In this document: piece by piece, positions 51,101 through 63,029 of the stretch
How positions within the stretch are numbered: the first letter of the stretch is position 1
Layout: each line of letters starts with the position of its first letter
Assembly: GCF_905475345.1 (NCBI RefSeq)
Contig: NC_066596.1
Span: forward strand, 4,217,001-4,281,000
DNA length: 64,000 nt
DNA from: Vespula vulgaris
Lineage: Eukaryota; Arthropoda; Insecta; Hymenoptera; Vespidae
Direction of reading: 5' to 3'
The notes under the pieces: generated by a model
The model's database searches: none
Told to the model about the DNA's origin: nothing
Seen by the model: only the letters and a program-made list of their open reading frames with translations
Program-made: the position numbers and the translations under genes

Positions 51101-53134
51101 ATCAGCAAATCTTAAATTTTCTATTGTCTGAGGAGATAGATTGTGAAAGAGTTAATATTCATTAGAGAGCTAAATCTTTTGATATTTGATCAGTTTTGAT
51201 AAGAAAAAAGAAGATGCGGAGTGTGTAAATATACTGTTACTTTGCTTACGTCATGACTCATGATGAATAAACGAAGCCGCAGAATGATTGCACGTTTTGT
51301 TCAATTTCTGTTTTACGAAACATAACAGTCGTGATTTGCAAATCCTCTTTATTTATTTAGCAATAGAAAGATAATCTCTTACATCAGCGATATGATTCGA
51401 TATCAAAGAAAAATGATTGATTTTTTTACAATTCTAAATGAATAAGTTTGATATCTGTGTAATGTGAGGATGACTGATACGTTATGATGTGAGAGCGCTT
51501 TTATTATCCAGTTTCTGGAAAAAAGTACATAAACATAGATATAAGTTTATTATCTACAATGGAAATATTTTATTGTAATTACGTTTTACAACGAACTTGT
51601 ATTTAATAGATTTATTGTTCTTATAATTTTACTTTTTTATAATACCTTTTATAATATTTATTATTTGAAATAGTTCTTAATTTTTCTTTCTTCCTAAATA
51701 CTTTTTATTTTATCTCAAACGTAATCTTAGGAAAACTTTGCAAAAGATATTAAACATTTTTCACGTATGATAAGTCGTTGCAGTTAAAAGTGTTTATTTA
51801 AAGAGTGTTATCAATGATTATTTCAACAATTAGATATATCATTAATTAAAAATGAATCAAGTTTGTTATAAAGTATCTTTCTTTGTAAAATAATATTTAG
51901 AAAAATCCATGTCAGTGAAAGTAAATAAAATATAAATGTATTACGATTGGATGAAAGCCGATATTTACTCGTCGATACAAAGATTCTGCTAATCGAGGGC
52001 GAGAAGGCACGACAGTTTCATCCGTTGAAAGTGAACGCGTTCGAACGAAATCGTGACCGAAAGGACGGTCGCATATAGGGCACGGTCCTAGTTGCCCACT
52101 TTTACCGGCCTCAATTTCACTCTCCTACATCGGGCGGTCGCGACCGACTTGCCAGTTTCGTTTCGTTTTCACTTTCGCTGGCCGGCGATCGTCCTGACCC
52201 GACCTAACAGAGATTTCTATTAACCCGGTGTACGATCACTGAACGGTTCTCACCGAGGAAGCTGGATATCCTAGGTCAGGATCGCGTTCGCTTTCGCTCG
52301 CTGGCCTCGCTACCTTGTCCACTTTCGATTTCTATCGCGAGCGTTTTCTAATTCTAGATATCTCTCGTTCAAAGATCTTGACCTATCCGTATTATTGTAA
52401 ATTTAGATGGAATAAAAACTAATTTATAATATTTTTTAAGACGTTAGAATATAAATCAGTCGATCAAAGCGTACGTGTCATTCATTGCATAATTTTTTCA
52501 TCACGTTTCCCGATGGATTAAAATCGATTGATTCTTTGAAGTATCGATTCTTTGAGATTCTTTTTTTATCGTCACGTTTATAAATCATATTATTACTACG
52601 ATAATACACGATTGATTTTTGAATACGGCCGATACAATATCGATCGTTGTGAATTATCAAGTCTCTTTATTGCTGGAACGTGAGATTACTGACATGTATC
52701 TGAACGCTAATTCTTTTAATTTCTAAAATGTTAGGTAACACATTTATCCTTAATAAGTATATAATTGTTCATACGTACATGTGTATCTATATCTAGAATA
52801 GCTTTTAGATTCTATTTATTTAGATCAAATTGTTTGAAGAATGTTCTTCGAAAGATAATAGTGAATTTATACAATGATTTCAGTAAATAAAGAATTAATT
52901 AATGAAAACAAATGAATATCTTGACTTAACTCCTATGATAAAAATAGTCTATTCTTAATAGTATATCTCCAAATATAGAGGAAAATGATTTTTTTATGCT
53001 TAATAATGATGATTTTTGAGATGACTGATAATCGGATAATTATTCCGTCATAACAAGTTGAATCATAAGAATAACAGCCGTAAATTTCGTGCTTCTTTGC
53101 GAGCAACTGCGATAAGGAATTTCTACCTGGCAGC
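48111..53134. other. intergenic / possible upstream region of the minus-strand gene
   Basis: No gene is called. A CpG-rich patch at ~52,000-52,350, in otherwise AT-rich DNA, could be a promoter for a minus-strand transcript. Short minus-strand frames at 49,032-49,304, 49,512-49,787 and 49,981-50,211 were read but give no recognisable domain. Confidence 0.4.
52000..52350. promoter_or_regulatory. CpG-rich island, candidate promoter
   Basis: This block is clearly richer in C+G and CpG (GGGCGGTCGCGACCGAC, GCTGGCCGGCGATCG) than the ~2 kb on either side. The position upstream of the tentative minus-strand gene fits a promoter. No core element was identified with confidence. Confidence 0.3.
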
Positions 53135-53142
53135 TATATAAA
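53135..53142 (+). promoter_or_regulatory. TATA box of the giant repeat-protein gene
   Basis: TATATAAA lies about 30 bases upstream of an initiator-like ACAGT (53,166-53,170), with the start codon at 53,223. This gives a 5' UTR of ~56 bases. The tight spacing is that of a focused, strong promoter, as commonly seen for gland-specific secretory genes. Confidence 0.6.
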
Positions 53143-53222
53143 TGAGTTCCTTCCGATTTGTAAAGACAGTGGAACACATTTTTACATGACAAATCGAATT
53201 GGCTTGATCATACGGTAAAGTC

Positions 53223-56200
53223 ATGAAAGGTAATAATCTTTATACTACGTTTTTCTCTAAAGATTCAGTATTATTCGTTTTAACAATTTTTCTCAATGCC
53301 TTCTAATTCATCTAGGTGTTTTTGTTATAACTTTGCTCTTTGCTTACGCTTTGGGTGCACCTCATTGGGAATCAGACTTATCGTGGGCTAAAGATTTAAA
53401 AAATGGAAAAAAACGGAATTACGAAGAAATAGGAGAGAATCTTAATGACGAATTTCAAAAGAAGTTGGAAGATTTAAAGAATCGTTTTTCTAAGGATGAT
53501 ACGGATTCAAAGGACGATCAAGATCTTAATAAGGAATATTCGGTATTAGATCATCTGCCGGATGAAATATCGAATCGATTGAAACATATAGAAAACGTTT
53601 ACAAGTATGAAAAACAACAATCTAAAAAGGAGGATGATGATTCTTCGAATTCATCAAATTCTTCGGATTCATCAGATTCTTCGGATTCATCAGATTCTTC
53701 GGATTCATCAGATTCTTCGGATTCGTCAAATTCATCGAGGGCTTCTAGCTCTTCCAATTCTTTGAGTTCAAATTCTTCTCAATTGAAATCGAAGGAAAAG
53801 AACAAAAACAAGTCTAAGGAAGATAAACATTCAAAAAAATCAAAGACCAATAAATCTAATGAAGATCAAGACAAGAAAGAGAATAAGAAGAAAAAGAAAG
53901 AGAACAAGAACAGAGAAAGAGAAGAGAACAAGCATAGTAAATATGATAATTCTAAATCCAGTGGTGAAGCGAAATTAAATGGATCATTGAATAAAATACA
54001 AAATTGGAATCATGTAATATCTGAAAAATTGTCCGATGACGTATTCATTGAACGAAATTTAGAAGTATTGAAGCAACTTTTATCATCATTGAAGGAGAAA
54101 TTAAATGAGAAGGAAACTAACAAGGAGCAGGATAAGACATCCTCATCTAAGAGTGAAGAGAACAGTATAAATTGTGATAAAAATCTTAATAATACTGAGG
54201 ATGCATCAATTAAGAATAGATGGAATGAAGTAAAGTCAACGAATATCAAAACTTTAATAGAAAAAAAATTGTGTAATCGTATGGAGTTTTTAAGATGTAC
54301 GAATACTCGGAAGATGTTAATTGTTCAAACATTAAAAAGACTTCAAGATCGTATTGAGCATAAATATGGTAATACCATGCTGAAAGACTTGCCAACAAAT
54401 ATAAGGATTGCAATAAATGCTATTTATGACATAATAACTACCAAATTACAGTCTTATCGTTCAAATTCATTCTTAAACTTGAATTCATATACTGGAGGAG
54501 TTCCAGAAGTCACAGGTTTAAAGATCTTATTATAAAAATAATTTAAATCCTTTCTACATTGTATTCAATTTCGTTTTTCCACTTTCTCAATATTGACAAA
54601 TAAATTTATTGTAGGTAACGAGCAGGGTTTACCGTTTTATTCTAATGGCCATTTAAAAGGTCTGGAAACAGCGGCTAATGGTAAAGAAAATTCCAAAAGA
54701 ATACCATGGTATAACCCGTTTTATGGAATAGGTCCAGTTATTCAGGGTTTACCGTTTTATTCTAATAGCCGTCTAAAAGGTCTGGAAAGAGCGTCTAATG
54801 ATACTAATAATTCTAAAAGAATACCATGGTATAATCCGTTTTATGGGATAGGTCCAGTTATAATCCAAAACTCAACGCACGGTAATAATAATTTTGAATA
54901 TATAATACACATATTACACAATATGAATATAATTCATACAGGCTGTAATTAATAATTTAATAATAATTAATCATTCATATCTTTTGCCAGCTACATCAAA
55001 CAAATCAGATTGGCCAGTAGTATTTGAAAAAACAGATTTGTCAGTTGTATCAGGTAAACCACAATTACAAATATCATCTGATAAATCAGACTTGCCAATT
55101 ACTTCAGAGAGACGAGACTGGACAGTAATCTCAGAAAAACCAGATTTGCCAGTTATATTAAACAAACCAGATTCGCCAGTTACATCAGATAAACCACAAT
55201 TACCAATATCATCTGAAAAACTAGATTTAACAATTACTCCAGAGAAACCAGACTGGCCAGTAGCATCAGAAAAACCAGATTTGCCTATGTCATCACTCAA
55301 ACCAGATTTGCCAACTGTATCAAACAAACCAAACTGGCCACTTACTTCAGACAAACCACAATTACCAATATCATCAGATAAACCGGACTTACCAATTACT
55401 TCAGAGAAACCAGACTGGACAGCAGCTTCAGACAAACCAGATTTGCCTGTTTCATCATTCAAACCAGATCTAACAACTGTATCAAACAAACCAGAATGGC
55501 CAGTAACATCAGATAAACCACAATTACCGATATCATCAGATAAACCAGATTTGCTAATTACTTCAGAGAAACCAGATTTACTTGTTTCATCACTCAAACC
55601 AGATTTGTCAGTAGTATCAAACAAACCACAGGTGCCAAATACATCAGATGAACCACAATTACCAATATGGTCTGATAAACCAGACTTGTCAATTACTTCA
55701 GAGAGACCAGATTGGACAGCAGTTTCAGACAAACCAGATTTACCTGTTTCATCACTCAAATCAGATTTGCCAACTGTATCAAACAAACCAAACTGGCCAG
55801 TTACATCAGATAAATCACAATCACCAATATCATCAGATAAACCAGATTTGCCAATTACTTCAGAGAAACCAGATTGGACAGCAGCCTCAGGCAAACCAGA
55901 TTTGCCTGTGTCATCACACAAACCAGATTTGCCAACTGTATCAAACAAACCAAACTGGCCAGTTACATCAGATAAACCACAATCACCAATATCATCAGAT
56001 AAACCAGATTTGCCAATTACTTCAGAGAAACCAGATTGGACAGCAGCCTCAGACAAATCAGATGTGCCTGTGTCATCACTCAAACCAGATTTGCCAACTG
56101 TATCAAACAAACCAGACTGGCCAGTAACATCAGATAAACCACAATTACCGATATCATCAGATAAACCAGACTTGCCAATTACTTCAGAGAAACCAGATTG

Positions 56201-59200
56201 GACAGCAGCCTCAGACAAACCAGATTTGCCTGTTTCATCACTCAAACCAGATTTTCCAACTGTATCAAACAAACCAGACTGGCCGATTACTTCAGATAAA
56301 CCACAATCTCCAATATCATCAGATAAACCAGACTTGCCAATTACTTCAGAGAAACCAGATTGGACAGCAGCCTCAGACAAATCAGATTTCCCTGTGTCAT
56401 CACTCAAACCAGATTTGCCAGCTGTATCAAACAAACCAGACTGGCCAGTAACATCAGATAAACCACAATTACCGATATCATCAGATAAACCAGACTTGCC
56501 AAATACTTCAGAGAAACCAGATTGGACAGCAGCCTCAGACAAACCAGATGTGCCTGTGTCATCACTCAAACCAGATTTGCCAACTGTATCAAACAAACCA
56601 GACTGGCCAGTAACATCAGATAAACCACAATTACCGATATCATCAGATAAACCAGACTTGCCAATTACTTCAGAGAAACCAGATTGGACAGCAGCCTCAG
56701 ACAAACCAGATTTGCCTGTTTCATCACTCAAACCAGATTTTCCAACTGTATCAAACAAACCAGACTGGCCGATTACTTCAGATAAACCACAATCTCCAAT
56801 ATCATCAGATAAACCAGACTTGCCAATTACTTCAGAGAAACCAGATTGGATAGCAGCCTCAGACAAATCAGATTTCCCTGTGTCATCACTCAAACCAGAT
56901 TTGCCAGCTGTATCAAACAAACCAGACTGGCCAATTACATCAGATAAACCACAATCTCCAATATCATCAGATAAACCAGACTTGCCAATTACTTCAGAGA
57001 AACCAGATTGGACAGCAGCCTCAGACAAACCAGATTTCCCTGTGTCATCACTCAAACCAGATTTTCCAACTGTATCAAACAAACCAGACTGGCCGATTAC
57101 TTCAGATAAACCACAATCTCCAATATCATCAGATAAACCAGACTTGCCAATTACTTCAGAGAAACCAGATTGGACAGCAGCCTCAGACAAATCAGATTTC
57201 CCTGTGTCATCACTCAAACCAGATTTGCCAGCTGTATCAAACAAACCAGACTGGCCAATTACATCAGATAAACCACAATCTCCAATATCATCAGATAAAC
57301 CAGACTTGCCAATTACTTCAGAGAAACCAGATTGGACAGCAGCCTCAGACAAACCAGATTTGCCTGTTTCATCACTCAAACCAGATTTGCCAACTGTATC
57401 AAACAAACCAGACTGGCCAATTACATCAGATAAACCACAATCTCCAATATCATCAGATAAACCAGACTTGCCAATTACTTCAGAGAAACCAGATTGGACA
57501 GCAGCCTCAGACAAACCAGATTTGCCTGTTTCATCACTCATACCAGATTTTCCAACTGTATCAAACAAACCAGACTGGCCGATTACTTCAGATAAACCAC
57601 AATCTCCAATATCATCAGATAAACCAGACTTGCCAATTACTTCAGAGAAACCAGATTGGACAGCAGCCTCAGGCAAATCAGATTTCCCTGTGTCATCACT
57701 CAAACCAGATTTTCCAACTGTATCAAACAAACCAGACTGGCCGATTACTTCAGATAAACCACAATCTCCAATATCATCAGATAAACCAGACTTGCCAATT
57801 ACTTCAGAGAAACCAGATTGGACAGCAGCCTCAGACAAACCAGATTTGCCTGTTTCATCACTCAAACCAGATTTGCCAACTGTATCAAACAAACCAGACT
57901 GGCCAGTAACATCAGATAAATCACAATTACCGATATCATCAGATAAACCAGATTTGCTAATCACTTCAGAGATACCAGAATTACCTGTTTCATCACTCAA
58001 ACCAGATTTGTCGGTTGTATCAAACAAACCACAGGTGCCAATTACATCAGATAAACCACAATTACCGATATCGTCTGATAAACAAGACTTAACAGTTACT
58101 TCAGAGAGAACAGATTGGACTGCAGCCTCAGACAAACCAGATTTGCCTGTGGCATCACTCAAACCAGATTTGCCAGTTTTATCCAATAAACCAAACTGGC
58201 CAGTTACATCAGATAAAACACAATTACCAATATCATCTGATAAACCAGACTTAACAATTACTTCAGAGAAACCAGATTTACATGTGTCATCACTTAAACC
58301 AGATTTGCCACATGTATCAAGTAAACCGGACTGGTCACTTATTTCAGACAAACCACAATTACCAATATCATCAGATAAACCAGAATTGTCAATTACTTCA
58401 AAGAGACCAGATTGGACAGCAACCTCAGACAAACCAGATTTGCCTGTGTCATCACTCAAACCAGATTTGCCAACTGTATCAAACAAATCAGACTGGCCAG
58501 TAACATCAGATAAATCACAATTACCGATATCATCAGATAAACCAGATTTGCTAATCACTTCAGAGAAACCAGATTTACCTGTTTCATCACTCAAACCAGA
58601 TTTGTCGGTTGTATCAAACAAACCACAGGTGCCAATTACATCAGATAAACCACAATTACCAATATGGTCTGATAAACCGGACTTGTCAATTACTTCAGAG
58701 AGACCAGATTGGAGAGCAGCCTCAGACAAACCAGATTTGTCTGTGTCATCATTCAAACCAGATGTACCAGTTGTATCAAACAAACCAGACTGGCCAGTGG
58801 TATCAAACAAACCAGATTTGCCCGTTTTATCACTCAAACCAAACTTGCCAATTACATCAGATAATCCACAGTTACCAATATCTTCAGATGAACCATATTT
58901 GTCAACTGCATCAAGTAAACTAGACCAATCAAATACAAACAATAATAATAGCATTTATACGAATGGTGAAAATGATGGTTTAAATATTGAATCGACTTCT
59001 ATCGTATCTGAGAGGAAAGAAAATACAGATGATGCGGTATTAGGGAATGCGAAGTTATCACAAACATCGGGTGTATTACAAGGATCATCTGATTTACAAC
59101 TATTCGACATTACAGCTCCTGGTCAAATTCCCTTAAAAGATTTGACAACAGAATCTTTAAATTCCAATTCAACTTTGCCAAACACGAGACAAAATGAGGA

Positions 59201-60648
59201 GGAAGTATCTGTAACTCCATCTTCTACTTTATCAATCCAAAATGATGAAACGGCATTAAGCAGTACTAATGATCATTCAAATTTAAGTAACAGCAAGAAT
59301 ACTGTTACATCACCACAATCTTCTCTACTGAATGATGAGATTGGTGTTCTAACTGTTATTCCATGTTCCAATAGTTATTCATCGACTTCAAGTGCAACAA
59401 AATGGGATTCACAATCAGATTCAACATTAACAGAAGTATCTAGCAGTAATGCAGCAGTACCTAGTACTACTCAGAAAATTTATCATCCACGGTGGAAGTA
59501 TTTAATTCCAGTTTCTATAACTGAAAAATCATCCGTAGGAACAAGCGAATCTGTGTCTTCGTCAACTGTCGATTCTCTATATACGACTGTTAATTTAGAT
59601 AATCCTAACAACGGGAATGAGAATCCAGAAGTTGACAGAAATATAAGTAAAACAGTGAAGAAAGAACTTTCGACATTTAACCAATCATCTGATTCTCATT
59701 TGAACAACACCGATTCAAACTCTATTGATAGTGAAAATTCTATAGTTTTATTACCACCCTTCACTATAGTAGACGAAATAATTCCAAATCTTAATATTTC
59801 CGGAGGTACTGTTGAAAATTATATAATAAAATTTGGCGATCAATCTCAAAATGGTTCTAGTAACGCGGTAAACGTTAGTAAAGAATCTTCCCATTCTAAA
59901 GGGAATTCTGAAAGTATCGTTGAATGGCATGAAGCTGAATCTACATCTGATCTCAAACCAATCGATACTGCCTCTACAGTTGTCCTGCAAGATGCTGATG
60001 CAGAAATAACAACGATATGTGTTGACACAAACACTGCTCTTGATTCGAACAATAACGAGGATATTATCACTACTCGAGTAATATTACCTACGAGTAATAT
60101 TACAACGGAACAGAAAACTCTCAAAACACTCCAAGATGAAGAAGAACAAGCGGGTGATCCGATAATTGTAACCGAGGAAGATAATTTTGCTGGCGTTGTT
60201 GAAAAACGTACTCTTAATTCTGGAGTTGAAGCAGAAAGTAAGCAGATTTCAGAACAGATGTTCTATTAGAGATTTAGTATGGCATACGTACATTGATCGA
60301 TATAAAAAGAATATATGAATTTTATTATGTAATGTATTTTTTTTATATAATATGAATTTTATTATGTAATATATTATCTTGCATGTTCCAATTTATGAAA
60401 TTTTCTTTGTAGATACAAATGTAAGTACAGACGAAGGTACAGTGGATGAAAGTCAGATTACAAGTACTGTATCCAACATAGAAGCTGCAAACGTATCAGA
60501 AAGTTCGGATATAAATCAATCGTCTTCATCTACCTCAATTATTAGGTATACGAACAACGGGACTATTACTAAAACAATTGATATGAACGATACCAATCAA
60601 TTACTGGAGCTCCTTCAGGATATATATCGCCATTTGCAATCATCTTGA
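53223..60648 (+). CDS. giant secreted tandem-repeat protein (5 exons, 2,318 aa; silk-, glue- or mucin-like)
   Basis: Exons 53223-53229, 53316-54515, 54615-54881, 54991-60237 and 60413-60648 join in frame (6,957 nt). Residues 1-17 are a signal peptide (MKGVFVITLLFAYALGA). A charged helical part (18-108) follows, then Ser/Asp repeats (DSSDSS, ~109-157), a Lys/Asn/Glu-rich stretch (~158-205) and a helical segment with two cysteines (~206-402). Two 40-aa repeats containing SKRIPWYNPFYGIGP occupy 406-485. About 146 tandem 9-aa units of the form S-x-K-P-(D/Q)-(L/W)-P-x-(S/T/V) occupy ~492-1804. A Ser/Thr/Asn-rich tail of ~514 aa with N-glycosylation sites ends LLELLQDIYRHLQSS. No enzyme domain is seen. 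Composition (Ser, Asp, Lys, Pro) and the TATA promoter suggest an abundant secreted structural, adhesive or mucin-like product. Function and family are not known to me. Confidence 0.82.
53641..53735 (+). repeat. 18-bp coding repeat (Asp-Ser-Ser)n
   Basis: Alternating GATTCTTCG and GATTCATCA nonamers encode a run of Asp/Asn-Ser-Ser triplets inside exon 2 of the giant gene. It resembles acidic Ser-rich segments that are phosphorylated by secretory-pathway (Fam20-type) kinases in other proteins. Confidence 0.9.
54623..54862 (+). repeat. two 120-bp tandem repeats encoding QGLPFYSN...KRIPWYNPFYGIGPVI
   Basis: 54,623-54,742 and 54,743-54,862 are head-to-tail copies. They are identical over the first and last thirds and diverged in the middle (GHLKGLETAANGKE versus SRLKGLERASNDTN). 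Each contains one Lys-Arg pair followed by IPWYNPFYGIGPVI. Most of exon 3 is made of this pair. Confidence 0.93.
54991..58926 (+). repeat. 27-bp coding tandem repeat (~146 units) with 135/162-bp higher-order units
   Basis: The basic unit is 27 bp (9 aa, SDKPDLPVS type). Six different 9-mers in fixed order make a 54-aa (162-bp) unit: SDKPDLPVS, SLKPDLPTV, SNKPDWPVT, SDKPQLPIS, SDKPDLPIT, SEKPDWTAA. About 18 such 54-aa units are present, plus several 45-aa units lacking the last 9-mer. Units from ~56,040 to ~57,900 are nearly identical at nucleotide level. The outer ones are diverged. Confidence 0.95.
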
Positions 60649-63029
60649 AAATATGATTTTTTAATGATTTATTGTCGTTTTCTCACAAGGATCGACATGT
60701 TTATAAATCATGTATCAATAGTATGAATTTTATAAGCGTCATCGACATATAAAAATAATATAATCTTAGTATTTCATATATAGTTACGTACAGAAGAGAT
60801 ATACTTTGTATATTAAAAAAATAATTAGAATTAACATATGTACAATATCAATATATAATATATCTGATTTTTTAATTAAAAAATATATTTATATTAAACC
60901 ATCGTTGGTGTATTTATCAAACCATCGTTTTCTTTTGTAATCACTTGAGATATTTATCATGTTTGTATTTGTTATCTGTCCATTAGATTATTCCACGATA
61001 TATTGACGTACGTTACACAAAATAGCACGTCTTACAAAGACTAAGGCCTTTTTTTAATTTTATGAACAGTTACGTAGATATCTTCGTTTACAGTATTATG
61101 AAAACGAATTATCATATATATAAGATTAATAGTACAGATTTATGAGAGAATATAAATTTCATAATCTAAACATTGTAAAAGGAAAATTATAGTTTGATAG
61201 ATGAAACTTTAAAGATTTATTGAAAAAATTCAAGTGGTCTTTTGTTCAAATTACTATACTTCGTAAGATAAGTATGCATTTCAAATAAAAATTCAATTAA
61301 CGTTAAATGTGATTTAAATGGAAAATAGTACGGAAATAAAAAAGTTGAAACATCACATTTCAAAGCAGAATATGATGGAATATAGATATTACAAAATTTT
61401 TACGAAATTTAAATTCAACTATCATTAAAAGATAAGAAGATTTATCATAAATGTAATTAATTAATAATATCTATAATCCTATTCTGAAAGGACTTATCTA
61501 ATTTTATACTAATACTATTAATTAAATATATTAGCTAATATTATTAAAAAGTTCCACTTATTTCATTAAAGAGATTCATTTTAGTTAAGAAAAATCATCT
61601 ACTTTGTAATAGAATGCAACTTATTTAATGCAATGTTTGGCAACTAGAAGTGAAACATACGATTTTTCGCGACGGACTATCGAAACGTGCTTGTAATGAA
61701 AAAACATAATTACTTTTTTATCGCTATAAATGGAAACGTGCTGTTTTTCATAGTCAAGAAGTCCAAAGTGCCAATCCTTGTATAGTAAATAATAAAAGCT
61801 AATGTAATGTACTAAATGTGCGTTTGTAATGTATAACGCATCTTATCAATTTATGATTGATAATAAATATTGACGTATCGTATCTATGTGTAAGTAATTG
61901 TAATTTATATAATGATCGTTACTATAGTAATTAATTGGACCGGTTTCTAAGGTAACTCTAGCTAACAATAATTTTTTCGAAACGTTTTTCGTACTATGTC
62001 AATACTATTACTTTTTTAGCACAGAAATTTGTGGAGAAAGAAATTTGTGCGCAAGAGTGTTGAAAGGTCATAAATTTCGACTAACTTTAAGTGGGGCGAT
62101 TTACAGTGAAGTTAACGGTACGTGTAAACCTGTTGGTTTTCTGGCGCCATGGTGAAACACATTAACATAGTGATATAAAATCTATTTCGTTAAACATTGT
62201 ACCGTGTTTTTATGATAAATCTTTTCATCATTCTAATTGTTCAAACAGTGAGTCTAGGCTTATCTTCGTTCTTTATCATTATTGTTATCTACTTCTAGCC
62301 AATTTTAGTGTCATCAGCAAATATATTAATATAAAGCATAACGTAAGTGTATATAAATTTTTATATAAGATTTAAATATTTATGTCAAATGTAAAACATT
62401 TCTGAAAAATGTTCAAGTCAGATAAGATATAAAATCACTAATCAAAAGAAATTTAAGATAAACTAAAGGACATTTTAATGAACGTCGATTACAGTAATTG
62501 ATATAGTACGTGTTAAGCTAACTATAATCTACCTCTTTCTCTCTCTCTTTCTGCCTGTGTTGTTAGTATTCATCCAACGAATGTAAGTCATCGCAAATTC
62601 GCCGATTAGACTGTACATTGCGTGTTCCATAATCCATAGAGATATATCGTTCAATATGCTCTAGGTCGAAGCATTAAGTTTCTTCACTTGGCGCAAGGAA
62701 GTCAGCAGTGTCAAGTGGTTTCTGTTCTCATTTGATAAATATACAGAATATTGATAAGCTGCAAATCAGTAACAATCACTAAGACGTTTCATCGTCTCTT
62801 TACGGTGTTTTCTATTTCATAAAAATAAAAAATATAATTACATTGCACAACAACCAAACTCGATAGATCGTATCTTGAATGTGTGCTGAACTTTAAACAT
62901 AAACAACTCGAGATACTACTTGTCTGGCCAGTTGAGCGTCATCGTTAAGACGAACCGGATCGGCGATCGTTCTTAGCAACTTTGACGAAGAATAAAAGGA
63001 CTATCCAGTTGAATTCGTAGCAAATCAAC
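60649..63029. other. intergenic region between the repeat-protein gene and beta-galactosidase
   Basis: AT-rich. The first ~250 bases are the 3' UTR of the repeat-protein gene. A TGGCGCC word lies at 62,143-62,149. No gene, RNA or repeat element was recognised. The beta-galactosidase promoter must lie in the last part, but I see no clear TATA/initiator pair. Confidence 0.5.

Noticed and set aside
54991..58926. CRISPR-like array
   Set aside because: The 27-bp units are directly contiguous with no unique spacers, keep an open reading frame and vary as coding repeats. The window is eukaryotic.
54971..58954. Minus-strand 1,327-aa frame as a real gene
   Set aside because: It coincides exactly with the coding repeat array, lacks a signal or splice context of its own, and is explained by a stop-free 27-bp unit read in antisense.
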